Position numbers and translations under genes: made by a program. Of a DNA stretch of 64,000 bases, positions 35,060-44,477 are shown one piece after another. Origin of the DNA: UBA4312 sp002394635 (GTDB taxonomy: Bacteria; Bacillota_I; Bacilli_A; Erysipelotrichales; Erysipelotrichaceae). How positions within the stretch are numbered: position 1 is the first letter of the stretch; every line of letters starts with the position of its first letter. The stretch is taken from NCBI GenBank assembly GCA_946539765.1, contig CAMNHO010000001.1, positions 62,001 through 126,000 on the forward strand, given 5' to 3'. The notes beneath the pieces were generated by a model. The model was given only the letters and a program-made list of their open reading frames with translations. It did not search any database and was not told the DNA's origin.

Positions 35060-35527
35060 ATGGACGCAAAGATTCGCCAGTATCAGCATAATTTAATCTA
35101 TAGCGGTGCAGCGACCATATTGTTTGGCATATGGGGAATCGTCAAAACCTGTTTGGTGATTTTTTTGAATGAAAGTACATATGACATGGCTGAGATTTCA
35201 CAAGGTTTGCCCATCGAGGTTATGTATGTTATCTTTGGCGTTGTCTATATTATCATATTCGGTTTAGCGATGTTATTCCGTTTATATATCGGCATTTCTG
35301 CCATACAGGAGGGACATGGCCGAAAAAAAAGAGCAATCTATGTGATCATCACGTGTCTCTACCTTCTGTGGATTGCGTTGATAAATGGATATATGGTCTA
35401 TCTTGATCGAACACTGAATGATTGTATTACCATATTTCTGGATGTCACTTGCAACATTTGTATGGTTATGATAGTATACTCCTCTTGGAACCTGAGAAAG
35501 CTGTTAAAGGAAAAAGGGAGGGTGTAA
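35060..35527 (+). CDS. Four-segment membrane protein of unknown function
   Basis: Protein of 155 aa with four hydrophobic segments: about residues 14-34, 53-75, 91-110 and 119-140. A short basic loop (GHGRKKRA) suggests its cytoplasmic side. CGGAGGACTTACA precedes the ATG. No family recognised. It lies three bases before the DUF6765 gene and probably shares its transcript. Confidence 0.7.
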   Translation: MDAKIRQYQHNLIYSGAATILFGIWGIVKTCLVIFLNESTYDMAEISQGLPIEVMYVIFGVVYIIIFGLAMLFRLYIGISAIQEGHGRKKRAIYVIITCLYLLWIALINGYMVYLDRTLNDCITIFLDVTCNICMVMIVYSSWNLRKLLKEKGRV

Positions 35528-35530
35528 AGT

Positions 35531-36685
35531 ATGCAGATGGATTTTCATTACTATGCGACCTATTGCGCTGCTTATTTGGCTGGATACTCGCATCAGGACA
35601 GCCAGAGCATTGCTTACGCTGCACAGTTTGTGGACTGTTGTTCCCGCACATTTATAAAATCTGTAAAAGGACCATCCATGGCTGCAACAACACAGCTGAG
35701 TATGGAAATGGCCGATGCGCATACGAATGTAACAGGTCTGCAGGATATTACCCGAATCTGGGCTAGTTTTCATTTCCTTCCTTTTGATCTATATGCGCAG
35801 CTTCCGGATCGAAGCCATCGTTATATGCAAAAGTACCGGCTGATCTGTAATCCGAACGGAAGACTGGTGGCGGATACGGTCCAGCTGGCTAAAGGCCGAG
35901 GATTAGAAGCATGTGGTCTGGCTATGCATGTGCTTGCCGATACCTGGGCTCATCGATATTTTGCCGGTACTCCGAGCTTTGTAATCAATAATGCAACGCA
36001 TTTTGTCGAATTGATAACAATAGACGGAGAAGAACAGGAACGTCCGATCCAGTTCAGTCATAATCCCAGGACAGAAGAAGACGTGGAAAAGAATCATTTT
36101 GTGTCCAGCCTTTATCAAAATAATGAGAATTCCATGATGAACCTAGGGCATGGGCGAGCAGGGCATTTACCGGATTACAGCTTTATGCGTTATAGATTTC
36201 TTCCTGCCTGGGGCAACTATAAAGAAATTATCAAAGACAATCCAGACGATTATTATCACGCCTTTTGTCAGATGGTGTATGCGTTGAAAACATTACGGGA
36301 TGATCATCTGACTTTTGAAGTAGAAAGATATGATTACCAGGCTGTGGAACCTTACAAAGAAGAAATCTTAAGAATTTTGAAAAAACGGCAGGTCAATGCA
36401 TGTGAAGACTGGAAAGCACTGGGTCAGAAAATGAGTGGCTGTTTGATCGATGACTTTGATATTAACCGATATGCAAAAGAATATATGGAAGCGCCGGTCA
36501 GACATAAGAGTTTTCTTGGTCGTTTCTTTTTAGCGGCTATGGAGCAAAAGAGCATGGTGACCAGAAAGATCTTTGAATCCGGTAATCTTCTGGCTGGTAT
36601 CTCTATCGATTATGAAAAGATGGGCTTCAAAGGAATGAAGGAGTTCAAGCGACTGGTCAAAGCGAAGGAGAGTAGGAAGCTATGA
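35531..36685 (+). CDS. DUF6765-like protein
   Basis: Protein of 384 aa. The N-terminus (MDFHYYATYCAAYLAGYSHQ and SIAYAAQFVDCCS) and ASFHFLPFDL match the DUF6765 family, which has no known function. The many conserved His/Asp residues, especially HVLADTWAHRYFAG near residue 137, recall the metal-binding HxxxD...H pattern of zinc-dependent phospholipase C/S1 nuclease folds; enzyme activity is therefore possible but unproven. No signal peptide. GGAGGGTGTAAAGT gives a strong ribosome site. Overlaps the next start by four bases. Confidence 0.65.
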   Translation: MQMDFHYYATYCAAYLAGYSHQDSQSIAYAAQFVDCCSRTFIKSVKGPSMAATTQLSMEMADAHTNVTGLQDITRIWASFHFLPFDLYAQLPDRSHRYMQKYRLICNPNGRLVADTVQLAKGRGLEACGLAMHVLADTWAHRYFAGTPSFVINNATHFVELITIDGEEQERPIQFSHNPRTEEDVEKNHFVSSLYQNNENSMMNLGHGRAGHLPDYSFMRYRFLPAWGNYKEIIKDNPDDYYHAFCQMVYALKTLRDDHLTFEVERYDYQAVEPYKEEILRILKKRQVNACEDWKALGQKMSGCLIDDFDINRYAKEYMEAPVRHKSFLGRFFLAAMEQKSMVTRKIFESGNLLAGISIDYEKMGFKGMKEFKRLVKAKESRKL

Positions 36686-37218
36686 CACGCGTCAAACGGT
36701 GGATATATTTTATTTCCGGCTTATTGTTACTGGGAATATGTGTCATCATCGATGCATTTCCGAATATCGGGTACGGGCTCACTCTGCTGTTGATGGTATC
36801 CTCCATGATGATCCGCGGGCTGCAGAATTTGTTTTATTATTTCACGATGGCCAAATATACAGTTGGAGGAATCGTGGTATTATATAAGGGGATCCTGTTT
36901 CTGGATGCCAGTTTGTTTGCGTTTAATTTAGATGATTTGCCAAAAGAATATGTGATGTTGTACCTTTTGGCCGGTATGCTGGCCAATGGGCTGATTGATC
37001 TGCTGCGGGTGCGGGAAGTGGTCCAGTCCGGATCCAGGCACTGGAAATACCAGCTGTTTACCGGGGCTTTTAAAATATTGATCAGCATCGTCAGCGTAGT
37101 ATTTATCCATTCAGGAAAGATCCTGTCGATCGTCTATACCATTGGTCTGGCGCACACAGCCATTTCAAGGATGGTCATGGCCGTACGGGACACATCCATT
37201 GTATACATCAAACCGTAG
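36682..37218 (+). CDS. DUF308/HdeD-like membrane protein
   Basis: Protein of 178 aa with about six hydrophobic segments in three helix pairs (for example WIYFISGLLLLGICVIID and the following GYGLTLLLMVSSMM), the pattern of DUF308/HdeD family proteins. ATGA overlaps the DUF6765 stop. Function unknown; some HdeD relatives take part in acid or envelope stress. Confidence 0.6.
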   Translation: MTRVKRWIYFISGLLLLGICVIIDAFPNIGYGLTLLLMVSSMMIRGLQNLFYYFTMAKYTVGGIVVLYKGILFLDASLFAFNLDDLPKEYVMLYLLAGMLANGLIDLLRVREVVQSGSRHWKYQLFTGAFKILISIVSVVFIHSGKILSIVYTIGLAHTAISRMVMAVRDTSIVYIKP

Positions 37219-37226
37219 GAGGTCCT

Positions 37227-37376
37227 ATGAAAAAAACAGAGAAGATCATAACCTTCACAGCACTAGCAGCTGCTGCAGCAGTCACCTTTACGGCTTGTCA
37301 GAACCGGCCGGTCGCTCTATATGGCCCGCCGGAGGACATGAATACGCAAAGTGTGGAGGTAGAGGATCAGGAATAA
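37227..37376 (+). CDS. Short lipoprotein (49 aa)
   Basis: AGGAGGTCCT precedes an ATG that encodes a lipoprotein signal (KKTEKIITFTALAAAAAV, lipobox TFTAC with Cys23) and a 26-residue mature chain beginning CQNRPVALYGPPEDM. The ALYGPP motif recurs in tiny lipoproteins of anaerobic Bacillota and Bacteroidota, whose role is unknown. It ends the operon, with a terminator immediately behind. Easily missed because of its size. Confidence 0.75.
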   Translation: MKKTEKIITFTALAAAAAVTFTACQNRPVALYGPPEDMNTQSVEVEDQE

Positions 37377-37397
37377 AGAGGCATAGCCTCTTTTTTT
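37375..37397 (+). terminator. Terminator after the short lipoprotein gene
   Basis: Stem AAAGAGGC/GCCTCTTT with a three-base loop and a T run, overlapping the stop codon. Confidence 0.85.
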
Positions 37398-37452
37398 GGT
37401 GCTTCTTTTTCCTTGGCGTTAAAGCTAATAAGGCAGACATCAAGGAGGAAGG

Positions 37453-38325
37453 ATGAAAAGAAAGTTCTTAGTATGGATGCTATGCATTCTCGCTCTAGGA
37501 AACAGGCTTGGGGCCAGTATCCAGGCAAAACAACCTGTAGATTATCTTTTGGAACGATCCAAACAGGAGGGAATGATCCCGGTATTTGAAGATATGTATG
37601 ACGATACCGGAGGAACCATTTCGTATCGTTGTACCAAAAAGGGAATTGTAGTGTATACATCCAAGGCTTATGAATATCGTGTAAAGGGACTCAAGATCCA
37701 TCAGCTTGGCATCCAGGAACTGACCATTCAGCGCATCGGAAAGGACATTGTTTTAGAGGATCACATTACCGTGGATGTAAAGAAGAAACTGCTTTCGATA
37801 TATGCCAAGCAGGATGTTATCCATATGACCCTGGGTCAAAAACCGGACTGGACACAATATGTGAGCGTTAATGATCCGAACGCAAAGATCGTCTGTAAAG
37901 GCCAGCCAAGCCAGCAGCCGGGCATCTATACCATCGTGGTGCAGGCTCGAAGCGAAGATGGACAGAAAGCGCAGACGGAGCTGACTGTCTATGTGGAACC
38001 GGATGATTTCTACAATCAGATAGCCTTAGCGGCGCTAGAGCAGCTGGGCGTCAAGCAGGATTGCACGATGCTGGTAACAAATAGTCTGAAAGCTGTGGGT
38101 ATTGATTTTCATGGAGCTCCGCAGGATTATATGCAGCTGGGAGAAAAGACAGATACGCCCATTGCTGGAGATCTTATTATCTATGATGGACATGTTGCTG
38201 TCTATATTGGGGATCATATGGCGGTCCATGGGGGATGGAATCATGAGGATACCCAGGTACATGATGTGACATGTTCTCAAAAGCTCCTTTGTTTTATTCA
38301 TATTCGCAATAATCCATCTATGTAG
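37453..38325 (+). CDS. Secreted NlpC/P60-like cysteine peptidase with Ig-like region
   Basis: Exported protein of 290 aa. It has a signal peptide (VWMLCILALGNRLGASIQA), a beta-rich middle with an Ig-like stretch (LTVYVEP ends it near residue 182), and a C-terminal peptidase-like domain. That domain has QDCTMLVTNSLKAVGI with the presumed nucleophile Cys, GDLIIYDGHVAVYIGDHMAV with the His, and an aromatic GGWNHED. This order of Cys and His matches NlpC/P60 enzymes that cut peptidoglycan peptides. AAGGAGGAAGG precedes the start. Likely cell wall remodelling. Confidence 0.75.
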   Translation: MKRKFLVWMLCILALGNRLGASIQAKQPVDYLLERSKQEGMIPVFEDMYDDTGGTISYRCTKKGIVVYTSKAYEYRVKGLKIHQLGIQELTIQRIGKDIVLEDHITVDVKKKLLSIYAKQDVIHMTLGQKPDWTQYVSVNDPNAKIVCKGQPSQQPGIYTIVVQARSEDGQKAQTELTVYVEPDDFYNQIALAALEQLGVKQDCTMLVTNSLKAVGIDFHGAPQDYMQLGEKTDTPIAGDLIIYDGHVAVYIGDHMAVHGGWNHEDTQVHDVTCSQKLLCFIHIRNNPSM

Positions 38326-38337
38326 ACACAATTCTTG

Positions 38338-38366
38338 TTGGCATTCGTCATTCAATTGGATATAAT
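38338..38366 (+). promoter_or_regulatory. Promoter of the femX-like gene
   Basis: TTGGCA and TATAAT with a 17-base spacer, 32 bases before the chosen ATG. Confidence 0.7.
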
Positions 38367-38398
38367 AACAAAGTATGAATAAATGTCAGGAGGAAGTT

Positions 38399-39646
38399 AT
38401 GTTGGAATTTTGTCAATTGAGCCAGCAGGAATACGATGCATTTCAAAGAGTGCACCCGTATCGTAACTTTATGAATACAGTCAAAGCGATGGAGGTAAAG
38501 CTTCATAATGGATGGGCTGTGGAATATGTCGGTGTAAAAAAAGACGGACAGCTTGTTTGTGCTACACCGCTGACTTCGATCCCGGTTATGAAGATCTATC
38601 GATATTTCTATGCCCAGAGAGGCTTTCTGATGGATTATGCAGATCAGGAGGTCCTGGATTTCTTTGCAAAGAATTTGAAGAAGCATTGTAAGAAACAAAA
38701 GGGATTGTATCTGGTATGCGATCCGAATGTGATGTATAAGGAAAGAGACATTGACGGCAATCTTGTCGAAGGTGGATTTGATCATTCCTATGTCGTGGAT
38801 CATATGATCAAGGCAGGGTTTGAGCATCAGGGCTTTACTATCGGTTATAACGATGTCAGCCAGGTCCGTTGGATGTTCTCTTTGTATCTGGATGGAAAAG
38901 ATGAAAAAACGATATTGAAGCAATGCCATCAGCAGACACGCTGGTCCATTAACAAAACATTAAAGCAGGGCATTGAGGTCCGGGAAATGTCTTTGGATGA
39001 GATGGACATCTTCTATCGTATGATGGATGAAACGGCCAAACGACGCGGCTTTGCGGAAAGAGAACATGAATTCTATCGTTCACAGATGGAAATTTACGGG
39101 GATATGGGAAAACTGCTGGTCGCTTATCTGGATGTCCAGGATTTCCGTCAAAAGAATCAGTTAGAGAAAGAACAGCTGGATATCGAAATGGCAGAAGTCG
39201 AGAAGAAGCTGGAAGAGGTAGCTAACAGCAAGAAGTTCCTTAAAAAGAAAAAGGTATTGATGGAGGCTTACCAGCTGAATGAAAAGAAACAAAAGGAAGC
39301 CGATGAACTGGAAGAAAAATATGGATCTGTTATCTATATGGCCAGTACCTATTTTGTGATCAATGATAACGAGATCACTTATCTGTACAGTGCAACAGAT
39401 GATACGTTCCGTAAATACAATGCACCGTATGCGCTGCAATGGTATATGATCCGTTATGGGTTAGAACACCATATTCCGAAATATAACTTTTATGGAATCA
39501 GCGGTAACTTTGATAAAGAAGCTGTTGACTATGGGGTTTATGATTTTAAACGCGGATTCAACGGAGTCGTAGAAGAGCTGGTCGGAGAATTTGTATTGCC
39601 GATCAATCCTCCTATGTATAATCTATATAAATCCATTAAGAAATAA
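38399..39646 (+). CDS. FemX/FemAB-family peptidoglycan aminoacyltransferase
   Basis: Protein of 415 aa that should add an amino acid from aminoacyl-tRNA to the peptidoglycan precursor, building the interpeptide bridge. FemAB features are GWAVEYVGVKKDG near residue 38, YFYAQRGFLMDY, a two-helix coiled-coil arm rich in Lys/Glu (about residues 250-305) and YALQWYMIRYGLEH plus YNFYGISG. ATG 38399 follows AGGAGGAAGTT and was chosen over ATG 38375. The bridge residue cannot be read from sequence. Confidence 0.9.
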   Translation: MLEFCQLSQQEYDAFQRVHPYRNFMNTVKAMEVKLHNGWAVEYVGVKKDGQLVCATPLTSIPVMKIYRYFYAQRGFLMDYADQEVLDFFAKNLKKHCKKQKGLYLVCDPNVMYKERDIDGNLVEGGFDHSYVVDHMIKAGFEHQGFTIGYNDVSQVRWMFSLYLDGKDEKTILKQCHQQTRWSINKTLKQGIEVREMSLDEMDIFYRMMDETAKRRGFAEREHEFYRSQMEIYGDMGKLLVAYLDVQDFRQKNQLEKEQLDIEMAEVEKKLEEVANSKKFLKKKKVLMEAYQLNEKKQKEADELEEKYGSVIYMASTYFVINDNEITYLYSATDDTFRKYNAPYALQWYMIRYGLEHHIPKYNFYGISGNFDKEAVDYGVYDFKRGFNGVVEELVGEFVLPINPPMYNLYKSIKK

Positions 39647-39681
39647 AAAAGCTGGGAGCCTAGGCTTCCAGCAATTTTTGT
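39646..39681. terminator. Bidirectional terminator between femX and asd
   Basis: Stem CTGGGAGCC/GGCTTCCAG with flanking A and T runs, between convergent genes; the asd stop lies inside it. Confidence 0.75.
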
Positions 39682-40646
39682 AAGATCTGTACAGCGTTGG
39701 TTGCAGCGCCTTTTCGGATCTGGTCTCCACAGCAGAATAATGATAGGCTGTGTCCGCTTGGATCGGAGATATCTTTACGAATACGTCCGACAAATACAAG
39801 GTCTTGATCGGTCGTATCTAAAGGCATTGGATATACGGCATGCTTCGGATCATCCTTTAATACGCATCCTTCGGCTTTTTCAATCAATGTCCGAGCTTGT
39901 GCCACATCGACTTCCTTCTCACATTCGATCAGAATGGATTCGGAATGGGAACGATAAATAGGAACACGAACACATGTACAGCTGACAAGCAGATCGTCAT
40001 GATGCCAGATTTTACGTCCCTCGTTTTGCATCTTCCATTCCTCTTTGGAAATTCCCAGATCATCAAAGCTGCCAATCTGTGGAATCAGGTTATAGGCAAT
40101 CTGATAAGGGAAGGCTGTTGGTTTGCTGCTTGGATCCTTAGTCTGGTTATCCAGATCGGCAATTCCTTTCACACCGGCACCGGATACAGCCTGGTAAGTA
40201 GAGCAGATGATCTTCTTTACGTGATATTCTTTATGCAGCGCATTCAATGCCATTAAGGCAATGATCGTCGCACAGTTTGGATTGGCGATAATACCGTGAT
40301 GGGTAAAGATATCCTCCGGATTGATTTCCGGAATGACCAACGGTACATCTTTGTCCAGGCGATAGGCGCTGGAATTGTCAACAACGACGACATTTTCTTT
40401 CTGTGCCCAAGGCATCCACATCTGCGTGATATCGTTTTCTGTGGCACCTAAAGCATAATCGACATCTTTAAAGCTGTCTTCACATAATTCTTCTACAACT
40501 AAATCTTGTCCTTTATAAGGGAATACTTTTCCTTTGGAACGGGCCGATGCCAGCAGCTTGATATCGCCCGGAACATTTCTTTCTTCCAGACATTTCAGCA
40601 TTTGCTGACCAACAGCACCCGTAGCACCTACAATTGCGATTTTCAT
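39660..40646 (-). CDS. asd: Aspartate-semialdehyde dehydrogenase
   Basis: NADP-dependent enzyme of 328 aa that reduces aspartyl phosphate to aspartate semialdehyde for lysine/DAP, threonine and methionine. The N-terminal Rossmann motif is IVGATGAVGQQML. The catalytic Cys is in IANPNCATIIAL near residue 128, and QAVSGAGVKG follows. The C-terminal His lies in RVPIYRSHSE. The gene is downstream of lysC in the same minus-strand operon with a four-base gap. Confidence 0.95.
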   Translation of the reverse strand: MKIAIVGATGAVGQQMLKCLEERNVPGDIKLLASARSKGKVFPYKGQDLVVEELCEDSFKDVDYALGATENDITQMWMPWAQKENVVVVDNSSAYRLDKDVPLVIPEINPEDIFTHHGIIANPNCATIIALMALNALHKEYHVKKIICSTYQAVSGAGVKGIADLDNQTKDPSSKPTAFPYQIAYNLIPQIGSFDDLGISKEEWKMQNEGRKIWHHDDLLVSCTCVRVPIYRSHSESILIECEKEVDVAQARTLIEKAEGCVLKDDPKHAVYPMPLDTTDQDLVFVGRIRKDISDPSGHSLSLFCCGDQIRKGAATNAVQILQKLLEA

Positions 40647-40650
40647 AGTT

Positions 40651-41967
40651 TTATTCTTCCTTTCCTACAAATGTGTTATATATCACACGAATGGTCTTTT
40701 TAAAATCTTCGGATCTGACACCGACGGTAATATTCATTTCATCACTGCCCTGGGCAATCATGACAATGTTGATCTTGTTTTGGCCTAAGGCACCAAACAG
40801 CTGTCCGCTGATTCCCGGTCGGCTGGACATGTTTCGTCCGACCGTGGAGATCAAGGCCAGATCCTGGGTTACTTTGACGCGGTCCGGTTTAACACGTTTT
40901 TTGATTTCCGCTACCATCTCATACAAAATGTCTTCGATATCGCTGTCGGCTACTACCAAACTGAAGGAGTCAATGCTGCTTGGAATATGTTCGACGCTGA
41001 CATTATATTCTTCCAGTACGGATAATACTTTTCGGATATAGCCGATCTCACTGGACATATGCTTCTTATAAATATAGATACTGGTAAATCCGGTCTTTCC
41101 GGCGATACCGGTAATTGGATATGGGGATTTATACTGCATATCCTCCTGAATGATCGTTCCTTTATCCTGGGGACGATTTGTGTTCAGGATATGGATCGGA
41201 ATGTTGGCTTCCTTGGCCGGGAAGATGGCTTCCTCATGCAGAACACTGGCTCCCATGTAAGATAATTCACGCAGCTCGGAATAGGTGATGCGTTCGATTT
41301 CCTTTGGATTCTTTACGATCCGTGGATCTGCCATCAGAAAGCCGGATACATCGGTCCAGTTTTCATAGATGTCGGCATGCATACAGCGAGCCAGAATGGC
41401 ACCTGTGATGTCTCCACCGCCACGAGGCATGATCATAATACTGCCGTTAGAACTGCTTCCGTAGAAACCAGGGAAGACAAAGCGTTCATATTGCTGACAC
41501 TTGGCATGGATCTTAGCCATGGTGGCATCCCAGTCAATGGATTTATCCAGACGGAAGCGAATCACATCTTTGGCATCCACAAAGGCATAACCGAGGTATT
41601 CAGCCATCAGCTTGGCGCAGAAGTATTCACCGCGGGAAACGATCTCAGCCTGTGTCATCTTATTAATATTGGCAAAAAAATCATCTAATTCTTTTTCAAT
41701 CGGTTGTTTCAGTCCCAATTCCTGTTTGATTCCTACAAAACGGGAACGAATCAGTTTTGTGACGTTGGAGGCATCGACATGATATTGTCGATGGGCATCG
41801 AGCAGAAACAGAAGATCGGTGATCTTGTTGTCGCTGGACTTTCGTTTGCCGGGTGCACTGACGACGACATACTGACGCGACTTGTCTGCCTCCACAATTG
41901 ATTTAACTTTTTTAAACTGTTCGGCATTGGCAACACTGCTGCCACCGAATTTGGTGATTTTCAACAT
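40651..41967 (-). CDS. lysC: Aspartate kinase
   Basis: Enzyme of 438 aa for the first step of the aspartate pathway. The N-terminus ITKFGGSSVANAEQF is the kinase signature; FPGFYGS and MPRGGGDITGA are further nucleotide- and substrate-binding blocks. Two ACT domains fill residues about 290-435, with a typical ISTVGRNMSSRPGISGQLFGAL, so end-product feedback is expected. GGAGAAGGATT precedes the ATG. A TATAAT box on the minus strand lies at 41997-42002. Confidence 0.95.
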   Translation of the reverse strand: MLKITKFGGSSVANAEQFKKVKSIVEADKSRQYVVVSAPGKRKSSDNKITDLLFLLDAHRQYHVDASNVTKLIRSRFVGIKQELGLKQPIEKELDDFFANINKMTQAEIVSRGEYFCAKLMAEYLGYAFVDAKDVIRFRLDKSIDWDATMAKIHAKCQQYERFVFPGFYGSSSNGSIMIMPRGGGDITGAILARCMHADIYENWTDVSGFLMADPRIVKNPKEIERITYSELRELSYMGASVLHEEAIFPAKEANIPIHILNTNRPQDKGTIIQEDMQYKSPYPITGIAGKTGFTSIYIYKKHMSSEIGYIRKVLSVLEEYNVSVEHIPSSIDSFSLVVADSDIEDILYEMVAEIKKRVKPDRVKVTQDLALISTVGRNMSSRPGISGQLFGALGQNKINIVMIAQGSDEMNITVGVRSEDFKKTIRVIYNTFVGKEE

Positions 41968-42139
41968 AATCCTTCTCCATTTTTTTAATAGTCATTATTA
42001 TAGCGACTTTATTTATGAAATACTAGTCAAACTTTAATTACAAATGAAATGTACAAAGATATGTACAAATTGAAAACACTTGTGTTTAAAGCGTGAACAT
42101 TGTATCATGAGATATATAGATTTTCAAGGAGGATCTGAC
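41968..42139. promoter_or_regulatory. Divergent lysC/thrC control region
   Basis: A 172-base region holding a minus-strand -10 (TATAAT at 41997-42002), two direct repeats ATGTACAA at 42049-42056 and 42061-42068, and a short palindrome AAACAC-TT-GTGTTT at 42074-42087 overlapping a TTGAAA -35-like box. The repeats could be sites for a shared regulator of both operons. There is no room for a lysine riboswitch or T-box. Confidence 0.45.
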
Positions 42140-43615
42140 ATGCACGAAATATATGAATCAACACGTGATCATGCACGTAAAATCAGTGGAAAACAAGCGA
42201 TTATTGAAGGCATTTCTCCGGATGGCGGACTGTATGTATGGCCAGGTTTAGCCGATGTTTCATTGGATCTTTCGGTCATCTGCAAACAAAGCTATCAAGA
42301 GAATGCAGTCTATATTTTGCGACATCTGCTGCCCGATTATACAGAAGAGGAGCTGAAGACCTGTGTCCGGAATGCCTATGGTCATTCCTTTGCCAGTCCG
42401 GATGTCACCCCGTTACGAAAAGTGGATGATGTCTATGTGCTGGAATTGTTCCATGGACCGACCAGCGCTTTTAAGGATGTGGCGCTGACTTTACTGCCAT
42501 GGCTGATGTCTACAGCTTTGAAGCAGTATCATCAGAAAGCATTGATCTTGACAGCGACCAGCGGGGATACCGGGAAAGCGGCTCTGTCCGGCTTCCAGGA
42601 CGTCGATGATACAGGCATCATCGTCTTTTATCCGGATGGAAAGGTTTCGCAGACACAATATCGCCAGATGGCAACGCAGCGTGGAAACAATGTCAAGGTA
42701 TTCGGTGTGAAGGGAAACTTTGACGATGCCCAATCACAGGTGAAACGGCTGTTCCTGGATGAATCGCTTCGCCAGATTGCCGCGGATCATAAAGTATTGC
42801 TGTCCAGTGCCAACAGTATCAATATAGGAAGACTGGTTCCGCAGATCGTCTATTACTTTGAAAGCTATAAGCAGCTGGTTGCACAAGGGGTCATTTCAAT
42901 TGGAGATAAGATCAGCTTCAGCGTGCCGACCGGAAACTTCGGCGATGTACTGGCTGGCTATTATGGTTATTTAATGGGCTTGCCTGTAGAAAAATTCTAT
43001 GTTGCCAGCAATGCCAACCATATCCTGACGGATTTCCTTACGACAGGCGTTTATGATAAGAATCGTGACTTTATCCAGACGATCTCACCAAGCATGGATA
43101 TCCTGATCTCCTCTAACCTGGAGCGGTTACTGTATTATGCATCGGGCTGTGATACGGCATTTGTTTCCCAATGTATGCAGGATCTGCAGACAACGGGTCG
43201 TTATGAAGTATCCAAAGAGGTATTAGAGACCATCCAGTCGCTGTTTGCGTGCGGGTATGTAGACGATGCGCAGACCAAAGAGGTGATCGGAAAAACATAT
43301 GAGCAAACAGGCATTGTGTTAGATCCACATTCAGCCATTGGCTATGAAATCGGCAAGCAGGCTGCCAGCCGACCTATGGTCACGTTGGCAACGGCTTCTC
43401 CGTATAAGTTCAGCCGGGATGTATTATCATCGGTCGGGGTTGCGTGTGACGATGAATTTGAAGCGATGAAAAAACTGGCTGATATCAACCAGGATCCGAT
43501 GCCGGTCGGTCTTGCCCAGTTGGAAAGTCTGCCTATTTTACATGAGGATGTCATCGCGATCGAAGACATGAAAGAGAATGTAGCTGATTATATAAGGAAA
43601 TGGTTCCATGATTAA
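42140..43615 (+). CDS. thrC: Threonine synthase
   Basis: PLP enzyme of 491 aa that makes threonine from O-phosphohomoserine. PLP-binding Lys112 lies in GPTSAFKDVALTLLPWL, and TATSGDTGKAALSGF binds the cofactor phosphate; VKGNFDDAQSQVK and SVPTGNFGDVLAGY are further markers of the long (YwaT/fungal-like) class. ATG 42140 follows AAGGAGGATCTGAC; an upstream in-frame ATG at 42080 has no ribosome site. It overlaps thrB by eight bases. Confidence 0.95.
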   Translation: MHEIYESTRDHARKISGKQAIIEGISPDGGLYVWPGLADVSLDLSVICKQSYQENAVYILRHLLPDYTEEELKTCVRNAYGHSFASPDVTPLRKVDDVYVLELFHGPTSAFKDVALTLLPWLMSTALKQYHQKALILTATSGDTGKAALSGFQDVDDTGIIVFYPDGKVSQTQYRQMATQRGNNVKVFGVKGNFDDAQSQVKRLFLDESLRQIAADHKVLLSSANSINIGRLVPQIVYYFESYKQLVAQGVISIGDKISFSVPTGNFGDVLAGYYGYLMGLPVEKFYVASNANHILTDFLTTGVYDKNRDFIQTISPSMDILISSNLERLLYYASGCDTAFVSQCMQDLQTTGRYEVSKEVLETIQSLFACGYVDDAQTKEVIGKTYEQTGIVLDPHSAIGYEIGKQAASRPMVTLATASPYKFSRDVLSSVGVACDDEFEAMKKLADINQDPMPVGLAQLESLPILHEDVIAIEDMKENVADYIRKWFHD

Positions 43616-44477
43616 GGTTAAAGTACCTGCTACGACAGCCAATCTGTGCATTGGTTATGATTGTTTAGGTATGGCATTGGACTGGTGGTCTACCTTTACC
43701 TTTGAACAAAGCACACAACTTCGCATCACAGGATGTGATCCCCGTTTTCAGACAGAAGATAATCTGGTGCTTCGTGCTTTCTATACGACATGCGACTATT
43801 TACAAAAAGAGAAACCGGTATTTCATCTGGATATACAAACAGATATACCGAATTCCCGGGGATTCGGATCGAGTGCCATGTGCATTGTTGCCGGTATCGT
43901 TGGCTGTGATGCCTGGTTCCATGCCGGTTTGAACCGGATTGAAATGCTGGAGATTGCCACCGGGATCGAAGGGCATCCGGATAATGTGGGACCGGCTATT
44001 TTCGGCCAGGCATTGACAGCTTTTATCGAGAATGAACAAACCAGTGCCATGGTGATCCCTTGTGCCGACTGGACCGTTCTGGCGATGATCCCGGATTATG
44101 AGATTCCGACCAAACAAGCTCGTAAGGTGCTGCCGAAAAGTCTTCCTCATGGACATGCTGTCAAACAAGTGGCGCATGCGTTAGGATTCGTACAGGCTTT
44201 ACAAGTCGGCAATGAAAAGGTATTGGTTGCATCCTGTCAGGATTATTTACATGAACCTTACCGGCGAAAGCTTTTACCGGAATATGACAAGGTCCGTCCC
44301 TTCTGTCAGAAAAACGAGATTGCCCATTGGATTTCCGGTAGTGGAAGTGCCATGGTCTTTATGAGCATGGAGAAAAAAAAGCTGGAAGCGTTGAAAGAAT
44401 ATATAGAGAAAGAACTGCAGGTTTCGTGTCGAAGCATGCAGATTGCCCGGAAAGGAGCCTATGCGAAATATGAGTAA
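43608..44477 (+). CDS. thrB: Homoserine kinase
   Basis: GHMP kinase of 289 aa that phosphorylates homoserine for threonine synthase. The N-terminus KVKVPATTANLCIGYDCLG and the ATP-binding PNSRGFGSSAMCIVAGIVG near residue 83 are standard, as is the C-terminal WISGSGSAMVF. It overlaps thrC and the following ACT-domain gene, so all three are coupled. Homoserine dehydrogenase is not in the window. Confidence 0.94.
   Translation: MIKVKVPATTANLCIGYDCLGMALDWWSTFTFEQSTQLRITGCDPRFQTEDNLVLRAFYTTCDYLQKEKPVFHLDIQTDIPNSRGFGSSAMCIVAGIVGCDAWFHAGLNRIEMLEIATGIEGHPDNVGPAIFGQALTAFIENEQTSAMVIPCADWTVLAMIPDYEIPTKQARKVLPKSLPHGHAVKQVAHALGFVQALQVGNEKVLVASCQDYLHEPYRRKLLPEYDKVRPFCQKNEIAHWISGSGSAMVFMSMEKKKLEALKEYIEKELQVSCRSMQIARKGAYAKYE

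Noticed and set aside
34862..38330. A genomic island integrated at tRNA-Leu
   Set aside because: No integrase gene and no repeat of the tRNA 3' end was seen downstream.
41968..42139. Lysine riboswitch or T-box before lysC or thrC
   Set aside because: The region is too short for a lysine riboswitch plus promoter, and no T-box sequence or terminator hairpin was seen.
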